Assembly (NCBI RefSeq): GCF_021631985.1
Contig: NZ_CP070225.1
Location: forward strand, 806,001 to 870,000
Reading direction: 5' to 3'
DNA from: Sandaracinus amylolyticus
Lineage (GTDB): Bacteria > Myxococcota_A > Polyangia > Polyangiales > Sandaracinaceae
Length of the DNA stretch: 64,000 nt
Shown here: positions 34,526-43,013 of the stretch, piece after piece
Numbering within the stretch: position 1 is the stretch's first letter
How the letters are laid out: each line of letters begins with the position of its first letter
The notes under the pieces: generated by a model
What the model saw: the letters and a program-made list of their open reading frames with translations, nothing else
Told to the model about the DNA's origin: nothing
Databases searched by the model: none
Program-made: the position numbers and the translations under genes

Positions 34526-35412
34526 TGTCGATCCTCTTCGACAGCGGCCCGAAGCTCCGGATCGAGGAGTTCCGACTCCTCCGCGATCTCGTGAACCGCT
34601 ACTCGGGGATGCACTTCGACGACGCGTCGATGTTCGTCTTCGAGCGTCGTCTGCGCGATCGCCTCCGCGCGCTCGATCTCCCCGACTTCACCGCGTACTA
34701 CCACCACCTCCGCTACCACCCGAGCGCGCAGGCGGAGCTGGAGGACGCGGTCGAGGCGCTCGTCACGAACGAGACCTACTTCTTCCGCGAGGAGTACCAG
34801 CTCCGCGCGTTCCGCAACGATCTGCTCCCCGCGATCCACGAGCAGGCGCTCGCGCGCGGCACCAAGCGCATCATGCTCTGGAGCGCGGGCTGCTCGACCG
34901 GCGAAGAGGTCTACACGCTCGCGATCCTCGTCGCGCGCAGCGGGCTCTTCGACGGGTGGGACGTGCGCGTGTTCGGCAACGACATCTCGCGCCGCGTGCT
35001 CGCGACCGCGCGCCGCGCCGTCTATCCGCCCTCGAGCTTCCGCGCGATGCCGCCGGAGTACGCCGAGTTCTTCGTCGAGGAAGAGGGCGGCATGCGCGTC
35101 ATCCCGCGCATCCGCGCGATGTGCCAGTTCGGACACCTCAACCTGCTCGACGGCGACAAGACGACGTTGCTCGGTCGCGTCGACGCGATCTTCTGCAGGA
35201 ACGTGCTCATCTACTTCGACACGACCTCGCGCAAGAAGGTGATCGACACCTTCTACGAGAGGCTCCATCCCGGAGGTCATCTGCTGCTCGGCCACAGCGA
35301 GTCGCTGCTCCACGTCTCGACCGCGTTCGAGCTCGCGCACCTGAGCTCCGACATGGTCTATCGCCGCCCGCTCGAGAGCGCGCGGGCGCGTCGAGAAGGA
35401 GGCGATCGATGA
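34525..35412 (+). CDS. cheR: CheR-type protein-glutamate methyltransferase
   Basis: The 295-residue enzyme methylates receptor glutamates with SAM. The N-terminal helical domain contains LVTNETYFFREEYQ. The SAM-binding part has WSAGCSTGEEVYTLAI, FGNDIS, and CRNVLIYFD with the catalytic loop. The late GGHLLLGHSESL is typical. GTG start overlaps the HEAT gene stop by one base (TAGTG). Its presence implies methylatable receptors exist elsewhere in the genome. Confidence 0.95.
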   Translation: MSILFDSGPKLRIEEFRLLRDLVNRYSGMHFDDASMFVFERRLRDRLRALDLPDFTAYYHHLRYHPSAQAELEDAVEALVTNETYFFREEYQLRAFRNDLLPAIHEQALARGTKRIMLWSAGCSTGEEVYTLAILVARSGLFDGWDVRVFGNDISRRVLATARRAVYPPSSFRAMPPEYAEFFVEEEGGMRVIPRIRAMCQFGHLNLLDGDKTTLLGRVDAIFCRNVLIYFDTTSRKKVIDTFYERLHPGGHLLLGHSESLLHVSTAFELAHLSSDMVYRRPLESARARREGGDR

Positions 35413-36509
35413 CCGCGGAAGGTCGCGCGCTGCGCGTGCTCGTGGTCGACGACAGCGCGTTCAACCGGCGCACGATCGGCGATCTGCTCGCTGCGATCCC
35501 GGGCGTCGACGTGGTGGGCAAGGCCGCGGACGGCGAAGAGGCGCTCCGCCTCGTGCTCCAGCTCAAGCCGGATCTCGTCACGCTCGATCTCGAGATGCCG
35601 AAGATGGACGGCTTCACGTTCCTGCGCCTCGTGATGGCGCGGCAGCCCACGCCGATCCTCGTGGTCTCGGGGCGCGGCGCGAAGGCCGACGTGTTCAAGG
35701 CGCTCGAGCTCGGCGCGCTCGACTTCATCGTGAAGCCGAGCCCGACCGTCTCGACCGAGCTCGGCACGATCCGCCGCGAGCTCGAAGAGAAGGTCGCGAT
35801 GGTGCGGATGCTGCGGCCGCTCGATCACGGAGCGATCCAGCAGCACGCACGCGACAGCACCGCGACCGCGCTCATCCGCCTGCCGCGCGCCGACGGTGCG
35901 CGCCCCGCGCCCGAAGATCCGACGCCCCGGCGCGTCGTCGTGATCGGCTCGTCGACCGGCGGACCGCCCGCGCTGGTCGAGGTGTTCTCGCGGCTCCCGA
36001 GCGACTTCGCGAGCTCGGTCGTGATCGCGCAGCACATGCCCGAGCGGTTCACCAAGACGTTCGCGGATCGCCTCGAGCGCCTCGGCGGGATCCGTGTCGC
36101 GGAGCTCGAGGAGCGCGAGCCGCTGCGCGCCGGTCGTGCGCTGGTCTGCCCCGGCGGTCGCTGCGTCGAGGTCCAGCACAAGGCGGGCACCACCTACGCG
36201 CAGGCGCTCGCGCCCGCGCAGGACGATCGCTACGTGCCGAGCGTCGACCGCCTCTTCAAGAGCGCGGCGAACGTGTACGGGCCGCGCTGCATCGGCGTGA
36301 TCCTCACCGGCATGGGCGACGACGGCACCCGCGGCGCCGAGGCGATCAAGAAGGCCGGCGGCACCGTGCTCGCGGAGAGCCAGGAGACCGCGGCGATCTG
36401 GGGCATGCCGGGCTCGGCGGAGCGCGCCGGTGTCGTCGATCGCAGCGTGCCGCTGCACGGGATCGCCGACGCGATCATGCGCGCATGTGGGGAGCGACGC
36501 GGCGCTTGA
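35409..36509 (+). CDS. cheB: CheB-type methylesterase/glutamine deamidase
   Basis: The 366-residue protein has an N-terminal receiver with VDDS and phosphoacceptor Asp60 (TLDLEMP). After a linker comes the methylesterase domain with catalytic Ser in GSSTGGPPAL, His in AQHMPE and Asp in GMGDDGTRG. AAGGAGG lies just upstream, and the ATG overlaps the cheR stop. It closes the che operon; a 55-bp gap follows. Confidence 0.95.
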   Translation: MTAEGRALRVLVVDDSAFNRRTIGDLLAAIPGVDVVGKAADGEEALRLVLQLKPDLVTLDLEMPKMDGFTFLRLVMARQPTPILVVSGRGAKADVFKALELGALDFIVKPSPTVSTELGTIRRELEEKVAMVRMLRPLDHGAIQQHARDSTATALIRLPRADGARPAPEDPTPRRVVVIGSSTGGPPALVEVFSRLPSDFASSVVIAQHMPERFTKTFADRLERLGGIRVAELEEREPLRAGRALVCPGGRCVEVQHKAGTTYAQALAPAQDDRYVPSVDRLFKSAANVYGPRCIGVILTGMGDDGTRGAEAIKKAGGTVLAESQETAAIWGMPGSAERAGVVDRSVPLHGIADAIMRACGERRGA

Positions 36510-36511
36510 TG

Positions 36512-36524
36512 CATCGTCACGATG
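36512..36524. promoter_or_regulatory. 13-bp palindrome between cheB and the GAF gene
   Basis: CATCGTCACGATG is a perfect odd-centred palindrome just after the cheB stop. TACCGT at 36547-36552 may be the -10 box of the next gene. Confidence 0.3.
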
Positions 36525-36564
36525 GCATCGCGCACGCGCGATCTGATACCGTCGCAAGGACGCG

Positions 36565-37449
36565 ATGAGCGAGGACGAACGGGAGCGACGAACGAGCGAG
36601 CACCCCGCGGATCTGACGCGGGAGCGCGAGGCGTTCGTGCGGCAGTTCCTGCGAAAGGGCGTGGAAGTCACGGAGTCTCTGCTCGAAGAGAACCGTGAGG
36701 TCCGCGAGCAGCTGTCGCGTGTGCGCGACGAGAACGCGCGGCTCCGTGCGCAGGTCGCGAGCGACGACGCGATCCGCGATCTACTGCGGAAGATCGAGCA
36801 GCTCGAGGCCGAGCGGAAGGCGCTGCTCGCCAAGAGCGACGAGCTCGACGAGCGCACGAAGCAGAGCGAGGTACGCACCTTCGAGATCGAGCAGGAGCTC
36901 CACGATCTCGCGAACCTCTACATCGCGAGCAGCCACCTCCACGCGACGCTCTCGGTGCGCGGCGTGGTGAAGCACCTCTCGGAGCTGCTCCAGCAGCTCA
37001 TGGGCGGCGAGCGCTACGCGATCTTCCTGATGGAGCGCGGCGGCGAGCGCGCGTGGCCGCTCCTGAGCGAGAACCTCGGCAATCTCGGGTCGATCGTCGT
37101 CGGCGAGGGCCCGATCGGCATCGCGATGATGACCGGCGTGCCCCGCATCCGCGACGACGAGCCGCTGCCGCCGGGGACGCTGGAGGAGCCGCTCGCGATC
37201 GTGCCGATGATGGTGCGAGGCGTGTGTGTCGGCGTGATCGTCGTGGTCTCGGTGCTCGCGCAGAAGGAGCGCTGGGCCGCGGTGGATCACGCGCTCTTCG
37301 ACTTCCTGGGCTCGCACGGTGGCACCGCGCTCATCGCGGCGAACCAGTACGCCAGCCAGTCCGATCCCCGGACCGCGCTGGATGGAATCGAGCGGCACCT
37401 CTCGGCGCCGCACGTCGGGCAGTCCTCGGCGCCGCCCGCGGGTGAGTGA
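36565..37449 (+). CDS. Coiled-coil GAF-domain protein
   Basis: The 294-residue protein has a long N-terminal coiled coil (about residues 10-120, Glu/Arg/Leu-rich heptads), then a GAF domain (about 125-270) with LSVRGVVKHLSELL, GERYAIFLMER and AIVPMMVRGVCVGVIVV. It has no catalytic output, signal peptide or membrane segment. AAGGA precedes the ATG. Lying between the che operon and a second CheY, it could be a cytoplasmic sensor or scaffold for that system. The GAF ligand is unknown. Confidence 0.85.
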   Translation: MSEDERERRTSEHPADLTREREAFVRQFLRKGVEVTESLLEENREVREQLSRVRDENARLRAQVASDDAIRDLLRKIEQLEAERKALLAKSDELDERTKQSEVRTFEIEQELHDLANLYIASSHLHATLSVRGVVKHLSELLQQLMGGERYAIFLMERGGERAWPLLSENLGNLGSIVVGEGPIGIAMMTGVPRIRDDEPLPPGTLEEPLAIVPMMVRGVCVGVIVVVSVLAQKERWAAVDHALFDFLGSHGGTALIAANQYASQSDPRTALDGIERHLSAPHVGQSSAPPAGE

Positions 37450-37503
37450 TGTCGAGCCACGAAGAACTTGGACGGGCTCTTCTTGTCGGATCGAGGATGA
37501 CGG

Positions 37504-37881
37504 ATGGCTGATTTCTCGTGTCTCGTCGTCGAGGACTCGCCCATGATGAGGCAGCTCCTCGTCTTCGCGCTGGCCCGCGTGAAGCGCGTCGCCGTGACGG
37601 AGGCGGAGGACGGCGTCGATGCGCTCCGGAAGCTCGCGTCGAACCGCTACGACCTGATCCTGACGGACATCAACATGCCGATCATGGACGGGCTCAAGCT
37701 GGTGAAGCGGATCCGCTCGGACGCGCAGCACGCGAACGTGCCGATCATCATCATCACGACCGAGGGCTCGACCGAGGACCGGCAGCGCGCGATGGCGTTG
37801 GGAGCGAACGCCTACATCACGAAGCCAATCCAAGCGCCGCAGGTGATCCAGAAGGTCAAAGAGCTGCTCAAGCTCGAGTGA
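37504..37881 (+). CDS. Second CheY-like response regulator
   Basis: The 125-residue receiver has VEDS, phosphoacceptor Asp55 (LTDINMP), Thr switch in IIIITTEGS and Lys in YITKPI. It is standard length for CheY. It lies 54 bases after the GAF gene. It probably shares the upstream CheA with the operon-head CheY, giving two outputs or one output plus one phosphate sink. Confidence 0.93.
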   Translation: MADFSCLVVEDSPMMRQLLVFALARVKRVAVTEAEDGVDALRKLASNRYDLILTDINMPIMDGLKLVKRIRSDAQHANVPIIIITTEGSTEDRQRAMALGANAYITKPIQAPQVIQKVKELLKLE

Positions 37882-37935
37882 TCCGTCAGGCTGTCCCTCT
37901 TCCCGGTGGCGCTGAGCGGCCATCGCGGCGAGACC

Positions 37936-38553
37936 ATGACGGCGATCAAGATCTGCGGGATCACTCGGCTCGAGGACGCGGAGCACGCGCTCTCGCTCGG
38001 CGTCGACGCGATCGGGCTCAACTTCTGGCCGCGTAGCAAGCGGCGCGTGGACCACGCGGTCGCGCGCGAGATCGTGCGGCGCGCGAAGGATCGTGCGCGG
38101 GTGGTCGCGATCGTGGTGGACGCGACGCGCGCGGAGATCGCCGACGTTCGCGAGTCGACCGGCATCCGCTGGGTGCAGCTGCACGGCGACGAGGACGCGA
38201 CGTTCACGCGCGCGCTGCTCCCGTGGGCGTACCAGGCGGTCCGGGCACGCGGCGACGAGGGCTTCCGCATCGCGATGGCCGCGCCGGGGATCGAGGTGCT
38301 GCTCGACGCGAGCGTGCCGGGCGAGAAGGGCGGCACGGGCATGATGGCGGACTGGTCGCTCGCAGCGCGTGTCGCGCGGGCGCGGCCGCTCTGGCTCGCC
38401 GGCGGGCTCACGGCGGAGAACGTGGCCGAGGGGATCCGCGTGGTGCGGCCGATGGGCGTCGACTCCGCGAGCGGCGTGGAGCGCGCGCCGGGCGTGAAGG
38501 ACCCCGCGAAGGTCGAAGCGTTCGTGCGCGCGGTGCGCAACGCGTCGCGCTGA
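37936..38553 (+). CDS. trpF: Phosphoribosylanthranilate isomerase
   Basis: The 205-residue enzyme catalyses the Amadori rearrangement in tryptophan synthesis. The catalytic Cys is in IKICGIT at the N-terminus and the general acid Asp is in LLDASV. GGTGMMADW and LAGGL bind phosphate. It is not beside trpA or trpB: three unrelated genes intervene. An in-frame GTG at 37906 is less likely as start. Its TGA stop is the first triplet of a hairpin repeat. Confidence 0.95.
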   Translation: MTAIKICGITRLEDAEHALSLGVDAIGLNFWPRSKRRVDHAVAREIVRRAKDRARVVAIVVDATRAEIADVRESTGIRWVQLHGDEDATFTRALLPWAYQAVRARGDEGFRIAMAAPGIEVLLDASVPGEKGGTGMMADWSLAARVARARPLWLAGGLTAENVAEGIRVVRPMGVDSASGVERAPGVKDPAKVEAFVRAVRNASR

Positions 38554-38599
38554 GCTTCCCCGCGGGCTGCGCGCCCCCACGCTTCGAGCGTTCGCTCGA
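38549..38599 (+). repeat. Hairpin repeat copy C at the trpF stop, with an added stem-loop
   Basis: GCTGAGCTTCCCC-GCGGGCTGCGCGCCCCC (38549-38579) matches copy A with a small gap; its TGA at 38551-38553 is the trpF stop. TCGAGC-GTTC-GCTCGA (38584-38599) adds a perfect 6-bp hairpin. The pair probably ends the trpF transcript. Confidence 0.8.
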
Positions 38600-38699
38600 G
38601 CCGGCGTCTTCGTCGTACGCTCGTGCGCGGCACGACGCGTGCTGAGCACGTGCGGGCGCGCGGAGATCTGTGCCGCTCCGCGCCGTGGAGGAGGGAATC

Positions 38700-39992
38700 A
38701 TGCTCCGACGGCTCTTCGTCGCGACCGCCGTGTGCGCCGCGCTGACACCGCTCTTCGTGCCGGACGTCGCGCGTGCGTGCGGCGGCTGCTTCCATCCTCC
38801 CGAGGGCAATCCATCGCCGGTCACCGGGCATCGCATGGCGATCGCGCTCGGGACCACGCAGACGACGCTCTGGGATCAGATCGCGTACGAGGGCGACCCC
38901 GCGGACTTCGTGTGGGTCCTCCCGATCGCCGGCACGTCGACGGTCGAGATCGCGGAGAACGCGTTCTTCGAGTCGCTCGTCGCGCACACCACGATCACGC
39001 TCGTCGCGCCTCCGCCGCCGCGCGTCTCGTGCGACGACCCGTGCGGGGACTCGTTCTTCGCGTCGTCCGACGCCGCGCCGGGACGCGAGCTCGGCGGCGA
39101 CGGCTCGGTCACCGTGCACCACGAAGGCGTCGTCGGTCCCTACGCGACCGCGACCATCGGCTCGGAAGACCCCGACGCGCTCGTGACGTGGCTGCGCGAC
39201 AACCGCTACCAGGTCCCCGACGCGATGCTGCCGACGATCACGCACTACGTCGATCTCGGCATGAACTTCGTCGTGCTGCGCCTGAGCCCGAGCGCGAACG
39301 TGCAGCGCATGGTGCCGGTGCGCGTGACCGTGCCCGGCCTCTCGACGACGTTCCCGCTGCGCATGGTGGCGGCGGGCGTCGAGGTGTCGGTCGAGCTCGA
39401 GCTCTTCGTGTTCGCGGAGAGCCGCATCGAGGCGGCGAACTTCGGCAACGCCGAGGTCGATCGCGCGGCGGTCTCGTTCGACTGGGCGACGCTCACGTTC
39501 GACTACGACGCGCGCTACGAGGACGCGCTCTTCGCGGGCGAGGGTGTCGGCACGAATTGGGTGACCGAGTACGCGACGATCGCGCCGACGTCGATCGGCA
39601 CGTACCAGAGCTTTCCTCCCGACGGCAGTGCGACGACGAGCGCCGCCGCGGACTGGGCGGTGGTCACGCGCTCGGTGTCCGAGCCGTACCTCACGCGCAT
39701 GCGCACGCGCCTGCCGGTGAGCGAGCTCGGCGTCGACCTGCAGCTGCGCATGTCGGATCGCGAGGACCTCGCGGAGACGCGCGTGATGGTCACGCGCGAG
39801 CGGAACCGAGCCGACGAGCCCGAGTGCCCGACGTTCTGCGCGCATCCCGGCATCGGTCCCGGCACGAGCGGTCGGGGGCGCGGCGATGGGCTGCGCTGCA
39901 GCACGAGCATGCCCGGCGCCGGCGCGCGTGGGTTGATCGCGCTCGCGATCGTCGGTGCCGCCGCGATCGCGCTGCGCAGGCGTCGCGCGTGA
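38700..39992 (+). CDS. DUF2330-like exported protein with MYXO-CTERM-type tail
   Basis: The 430-residue product has a signal peptide ending VARA, then CGGCFHP and DFVWVLPI, typical of DUF2330 proteins. A long beta-rich body follows. The C-terminus has CSTSMPGAGARG, a hydrophobic segment and RRRR, matching the MYXO-CTERM sorting signal that marks surface proteins in Myxococcota. GGAGGAGGG precedes the ATG. It overlaps the next gene by four bases. Function unknown. Confidence 0.82.
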   Translation: MLRRLFVATAVCAALTPLFVPDVARACGGCFHPPEGNPSPVTGHRMAIALGTTQTTLWDQIAYEGDPADFVWVLPIAGTSTVEIAENAFFESLVAHTTITLVAPPPPRVSCDDPCGDSFFASSDAAPGRELGGDGSVTVHHEGVVGPYATATIGSEDPDALVTWLRDNRYQVPDAMLPTITHYVDLGMNFVVLRLSPSANVQRMVPVRVTVPGLSTTFPLRMVAAGVEVSVELELFVFAESRIEAANFGNAEVDRAAVSFDWATLTFDYDARYEDALFAGEGVGTNWVTEYATIAPTSIGTYQSFPPDGSATTSAAADWAVVTRSVSEPYLTRMRTRLPVSELGVDLQLRMSDREDLAETRVMVTRERNRADEPECPTFCAHPGIGPGTSGRGRGDGLRCSTSMPGAGARGLIALAIVGAAAIALRRRRA

Positions 39993-40759
39993 GCGCCTCG
40001 CGCGCAGTGCTCGTCGCGGCGCTGCTGCTCGCGCCATCGATCGCGCGCGCCGACGACGAGCCTGCCGCGTCGCTCGGCGATCCCGCCGCGATGACGGCGC
40101 CGGTGCTCGATCCCCAGCGCTTCCCCGGTGTCGCGGCGCGCCCGCTCACGCTGCCCGAAGGCATGGCGCGCGTCGATCAGCTGATCTGGTATCGCGTCCC
40201 CTCGTTCCCGTTCCCGCGGCGCGGCGTGCCGATGGCGCTCAGCGTCGGCGTGCACGACGACGTGCAGATCGGCGCGTCGTGGGGCGTGCTCGACGATCCC
40301 GCGCTCCACGTGCTCGCGCGATGGATCCACGATCCCGTGATCGACGTCGGCGTCTCGGCCGCGCTCACGATCCCCGCGATGACCGAGGGCGACACCACGC
40401 TGCGCGTCGGCGTGCCCATCGCGATCCGCGCCACGCCGTGGCTGCGCGTCGATGCGTCGATCGATCTCGATCTGCTCTTCTGGACCCAGGTGGTCCCGCT
40501 CGTCGAAGCACCGGTGTCGATCACCTTCGCGCCGATCGAGACGTTCTTCTTCGGCGTGCTCGGGAGCGCGGGATGGCTCGACGACGCGGTCGCGAGCGGC
40601 CCGCCGTGGCTCGCGCAGGCGGGCGGCTTCATCGGATGGAGCGGGCGCAACGCGCATGGGGTCATCGCCGACGGGCGCGTCACGGTCCAGGTGTTCCTGC
40701 CCGGCGACGACGTGGTCGTGTCGCTCGGGCTCCGGTTCTTCCCGCGCTTCTGGCGGTGA
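39989..40759 (+). CDS. Exported outer-membrane-barrel-like protein
   Basis: The 256-residue product starts with GTG, has a short signal peptide ending ARAD, and then alternating beta strands such as MALSVGVHDDVQIGASWGV and LRVDASIDLDLLFW. It ends in FFPRFWR. No family is recognised. The four-base overlap with the DUF2330 gene suggests the two products work together at the surface. Confidence 0.7.
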   Translation: MSASRAVLVAALLLAPSIARADDEPAASLGDPAAMTAPVLDPQRFPGVAARPLTLPEGMARVDQLIWYRVPSFPFPRRGVPMALSVGVHDDVQIGASWGVLDDPALHVLARWIHDPVIDVGVSAALTIPAMTEGDTTLRVGVPIAIRATPWLRVDASIDLDLLFWTQVVPLVEAPVSITFAPIETFFFGVLGSAGWLDDAVASGPPWLAQAGGFIGWSGRNAHGVIADGRVTVQVFLPGDDVVVSLGLRFFPRFWR

Positions 40760-40779
40760 GCGCGCCGCGCTCGCGCGAG

Positions 40780-40785
40780 TAGGAT
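40780..40785 (+). promoter_or_regulatory. Candidate -10 box for the DUF2314 gene
   Basis: TAGGAT lies six bases before the ATG at 40792 and suggests a leaderless transcript. Confidence 0.35.
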
Positions 40786-40791
40786 CGAGCC

Positions 40792-42042
40792 ATGCCGACG
40801 ATCCCGGTCGATCCGCTGCTGCGGAATCTCTTCGCGATCTACCTCGGGCCCGGCGCTCCACCCGACGCGCGCTCGCTGCGCGCGCACGTCGAGCAGGAGC
40901 TCGGCTCGCTCGCCGAGCCGATCGGCGGCATCGCGCGGATGTTGATCGCACGGCCCGAGCTCTTGACCGTCGACGTGCAGCCCGCGCGCGCACTGCCCGC
41001 GCCGCCGCTCGAGATGATGCGCTACCTCGGCACCGGCGAGGACGAGATCGCGCGCATCGCGCGCTCGTCGCACGCCGCGATCGTCGCGGTGACGCTGCCG
41101 ATCCTCCCGGGCTTTCCGGGATCGGCGCTCGCGCTCGCGGGCGCGCGCTCGGTCGCGAGCCTGCACGAGGGTGTGATCCTCGACGTCGATCGCCGTCGCG
41201 CGCTGCCCTCGAGCGACGTCGATCGCGCGATCGACGCGCAGCCGCGCTTCGTGGCGACGCGCGATCTGATCCTGCCGGTCTCGCGCGGCACCGACGGGCT
41301 CGGCTGGATGACGACGCTCGGCATGCCCTCGTACGGCCTGCCCAACCTCTCGATGCGCGCGATCACACCGGGCACCGAGCGCCCCGTGCTGCAGCTCGTG
41401 AACGCGGTCGCGCAGGCGATCGTGGAGTCGCTCGAGCGCGAGGCGATCGACAAGCGCGGCAAGCTCGAGCGCGTCGCGCTCGGCGATGCGATCACCGTCG
41501 ATCAGGGGCACCTCGCGCGAGCGCGCGGCAAGGGGACGCCGAACGATCGCGGGCGCGGCGCAACGGTCGGACTGCGGCTCGCGCCCGCGGGGCAGCACGA
41601 GCCCTTCCTCGAGCTGGTCGCGCCGCCCGGCGTGCGCGACGACGTGTGGGCGGTGCGCGCGCTCGACGTGCTGCTCGGCGCGCCGAAGACGATGGGCGGC
41701 GCGTACGACGCCGATGCGATGGAGGCGGCGCATCGCGAGGCGGTCGCGACGTTGCCGCGCGCGAGAGAGCGATTCGCCGCCGGCCTCGACGTGCACGAGG
41801 CGCTCTACGTGAAGCACGGCTTCGACGACCGGAAGGGCGGCCGCGAGTACATGTGGATCGCGGTCACGTCGTGGCGTGGTGATCGCATCGAGGGCCGCCT
41901 CGCGAACCACTCGACGAACCGCATCGACCTGCGCGCGGGCGTGAGCGTGACGATCGCGGAGGGCGACGTGTACGACTGGATGCTCGCGGGTGCGGGCGGC
42001 GTCATCGAGGGAGGCTTCACGAGCAAGGTGAGCGGGGGCTGA
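40792..42042 (+). CDS. DUF2314-domain protein
   Basis: The 416-residue cytoplasmic protein has no signal peptide. Its last 90 residues form a DUF2314 domain with KGGREYMWIAVTSW, IEGRLANHS and VYDWML. The first 300 residues are alpha/beta and unassigned, with LHEGVILDVDRRRALPSSD in the middle. Function of the domain is unknown. It sits between barrel genes and trpA without clear link. Confidence 0.8.
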   Translation: MPTIPVDPLLRNLFAIYLGPGAPPDARSLRAHVEQELGSLAEPIGGIARMLIARPELLTVDVQPARALPAPPLEMMRYLGTGEDEIARIARSSHAAIVAVTLPILPGFPGSALALAGARSVASLHEGVILDVDRRRALPSSDVDRAIDAQPRFVATRDLILPVSRGTDGLGWMTTLGMPSYGLPNLSMRAITPGTERPVLQLVNAVAQAIVESLEREAIDKRGKLERVALGDAITVDQGHLARARGKGTPNDRGRGATVGLRLAPAGQHEPFLELVAPPGVRDDVWAVRALDVLLGAPKTMGGAYDADAMEAAHREAVATLPRARERFAAGLDVHEALYVKHGFDDRKGGREYMWIAVTSWRGDRIEGRLANHSTNRIDLRAGVSVTIAEGDVYDWMLAGAGGVIEGGFTSKVSGG

Positions 42043-42049
42043 CCAAGCG

Positions 42050-42079
42050 GGCGCAACGCCGCGATCCAACGCTTGCGCC
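42050..42079 (+). terminator. Weak terminator hairpin after the DUF2314 gene
   Basis: GGCGCAA (42050-42056) pairs with TTGCGCC (42073-42079) across 16 bases, starting eight bases after the stop. Confidence 0.35.
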
Positions 42080-42107
42080 TGCACGCGTGAGCCCCCAACC
42101 TCGCCCC

Positions 42108-42887
42108 ATGTCGCGCATCGCCCAGGCATTCGAGCGTGCTGCCGCGGAGAAGCGGCCCGCGCTGATCACGTACCTCTGTGCCGGCGATCCCGACCTCGCG
42201 TCCACGCCCGATCTGATCGTCGCGATCGCCGAGGCGGGCGCCGACGTGATCGAGCTCGGCGTGCCGTTCAGCGATCCCACCGCCGATGGTCCGGTCATCC
42301 AGCGCGCGAGCGAGCGCGCGCTGCGCGCGGGCGCGACGGTCTCGGGCGTGCTCGACGCGGTGCGTGCCGCGCGTGCCCGCACCAGCGTGCCGATCCTGCT
42401 CTTCGGGTACTACAACCCGCTCGCGGCGCGCGGCGAGGCGAAGGTCGTGCGCGAGGCGAAGGACGCGGGCGCCGACGGATTCCTCGTCGTCGATCTGCCG
42501 CCCGAAGAGGCGCCGCCGCTGCGCGATCACGTGGTCGCGCTCGGGCTCGACTGGGTGCCGCTGGTCGCGCCGACCAGCACGCCCGCGCGCGTCGCGCGTG
42601 CCGCCGAGGTCGCGACGTCGTTCGTGTACGTCATCTCGGTCGCGGGCGTGACCGGCGCAGGGCACGCGGACCTCGAGGTCGCGGCGAAGCGCGCGGCCGA
42701 CGTGCGCACCGCGACGGGCCGCAAGGTCGCGCTCGGGTTCGGCATCAAGACCGCCGACGACGCGCGCCGCGCCGCGCCCCACGTCGACGGCATCGTGGTC
42801 GGCAGCGCGCTCGTCACCGCGATCGCCGAAGGCGGCGTCGCCAGCGCGAGCCAGCTCGTGCGCTCGCTGCGCGGCGCGCTGGGCTGA
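42108..42887 (+). CDS. trpA: Tryptophan synthase alpha chain
   Basis: The 259-residue barrel enzyme cleaves indole-3-glycerol phosphate. Catalytic Glu49 and Asp60 lie in IELGVPFSDPTADGP, at the same numbers as in enteric TrpA. YYNPL, YVISVAGVTG and GFGIKTADD complete the signature. It precedes trpB, the reverse of the usual order, and a 126-bp gap separates them. No clear ribosome site is seen. Confidence 0.96.
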   Translation: MSRIAQAFERAAAEKRPALITYLCAGDPDLASTPDLIVAIAEAGADVIELGVPFSDPTADGPVIQRASERALRAGATVSGVLDAVRAARARTSVPILLFGYYNPLAARGEAKVVREAKDAGADGFLVVDLPPEEAPPLRDHVVALGLDWVPLVAPTSTPARVARAAEVATSFVYVISVAGVTGAGHADLEVAAKRAADVRTATGRKVALGFGIKTADDARRAAPHVDGIVVGSALVTAIAEGGVASASQLVRSLRGALG

Positions 42888-42888
42888 T

Positions 42889-42938
42889 CATCGACGCCAT
42901 CGATGGCTCTCTCACGAGCCATCGACCGCATCGATGCC
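42889..42938. promoter_or_regulatory. Direct repeat pair and hairpin between trpA and trpB
   Basis: Two 19-bp copies related by 16 of 19 bases (42889-42907 and 42920-42938, form CATCGAC-N3-ATCGATG) are spaced 31 bases apart. Between and across them TCGATGGCTC (42900-42909) pairs with GAGCCATCGA (42916-42925), a perfect 10-bp stem with a 6-base loop. It could be an operator pair, an attenuator-like structure or the trpA terminator. Confidence 0.55.
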
Positions 42939-43013
42939 TCGCGCGCGGCCCGTCGATGTGGGCCACGCGGCACCTCGACGCTCCCGTCCCGTACCTCTAG
43001 AACGTCGCTCCAC

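Noticed and set aside
37450-37503. Terminator between the GAF gene and second cheY
   Set aside because: GAAGA and TCTTC could pair across 12 bases, but five weak pairs in this GC-rich genome are not convincing.
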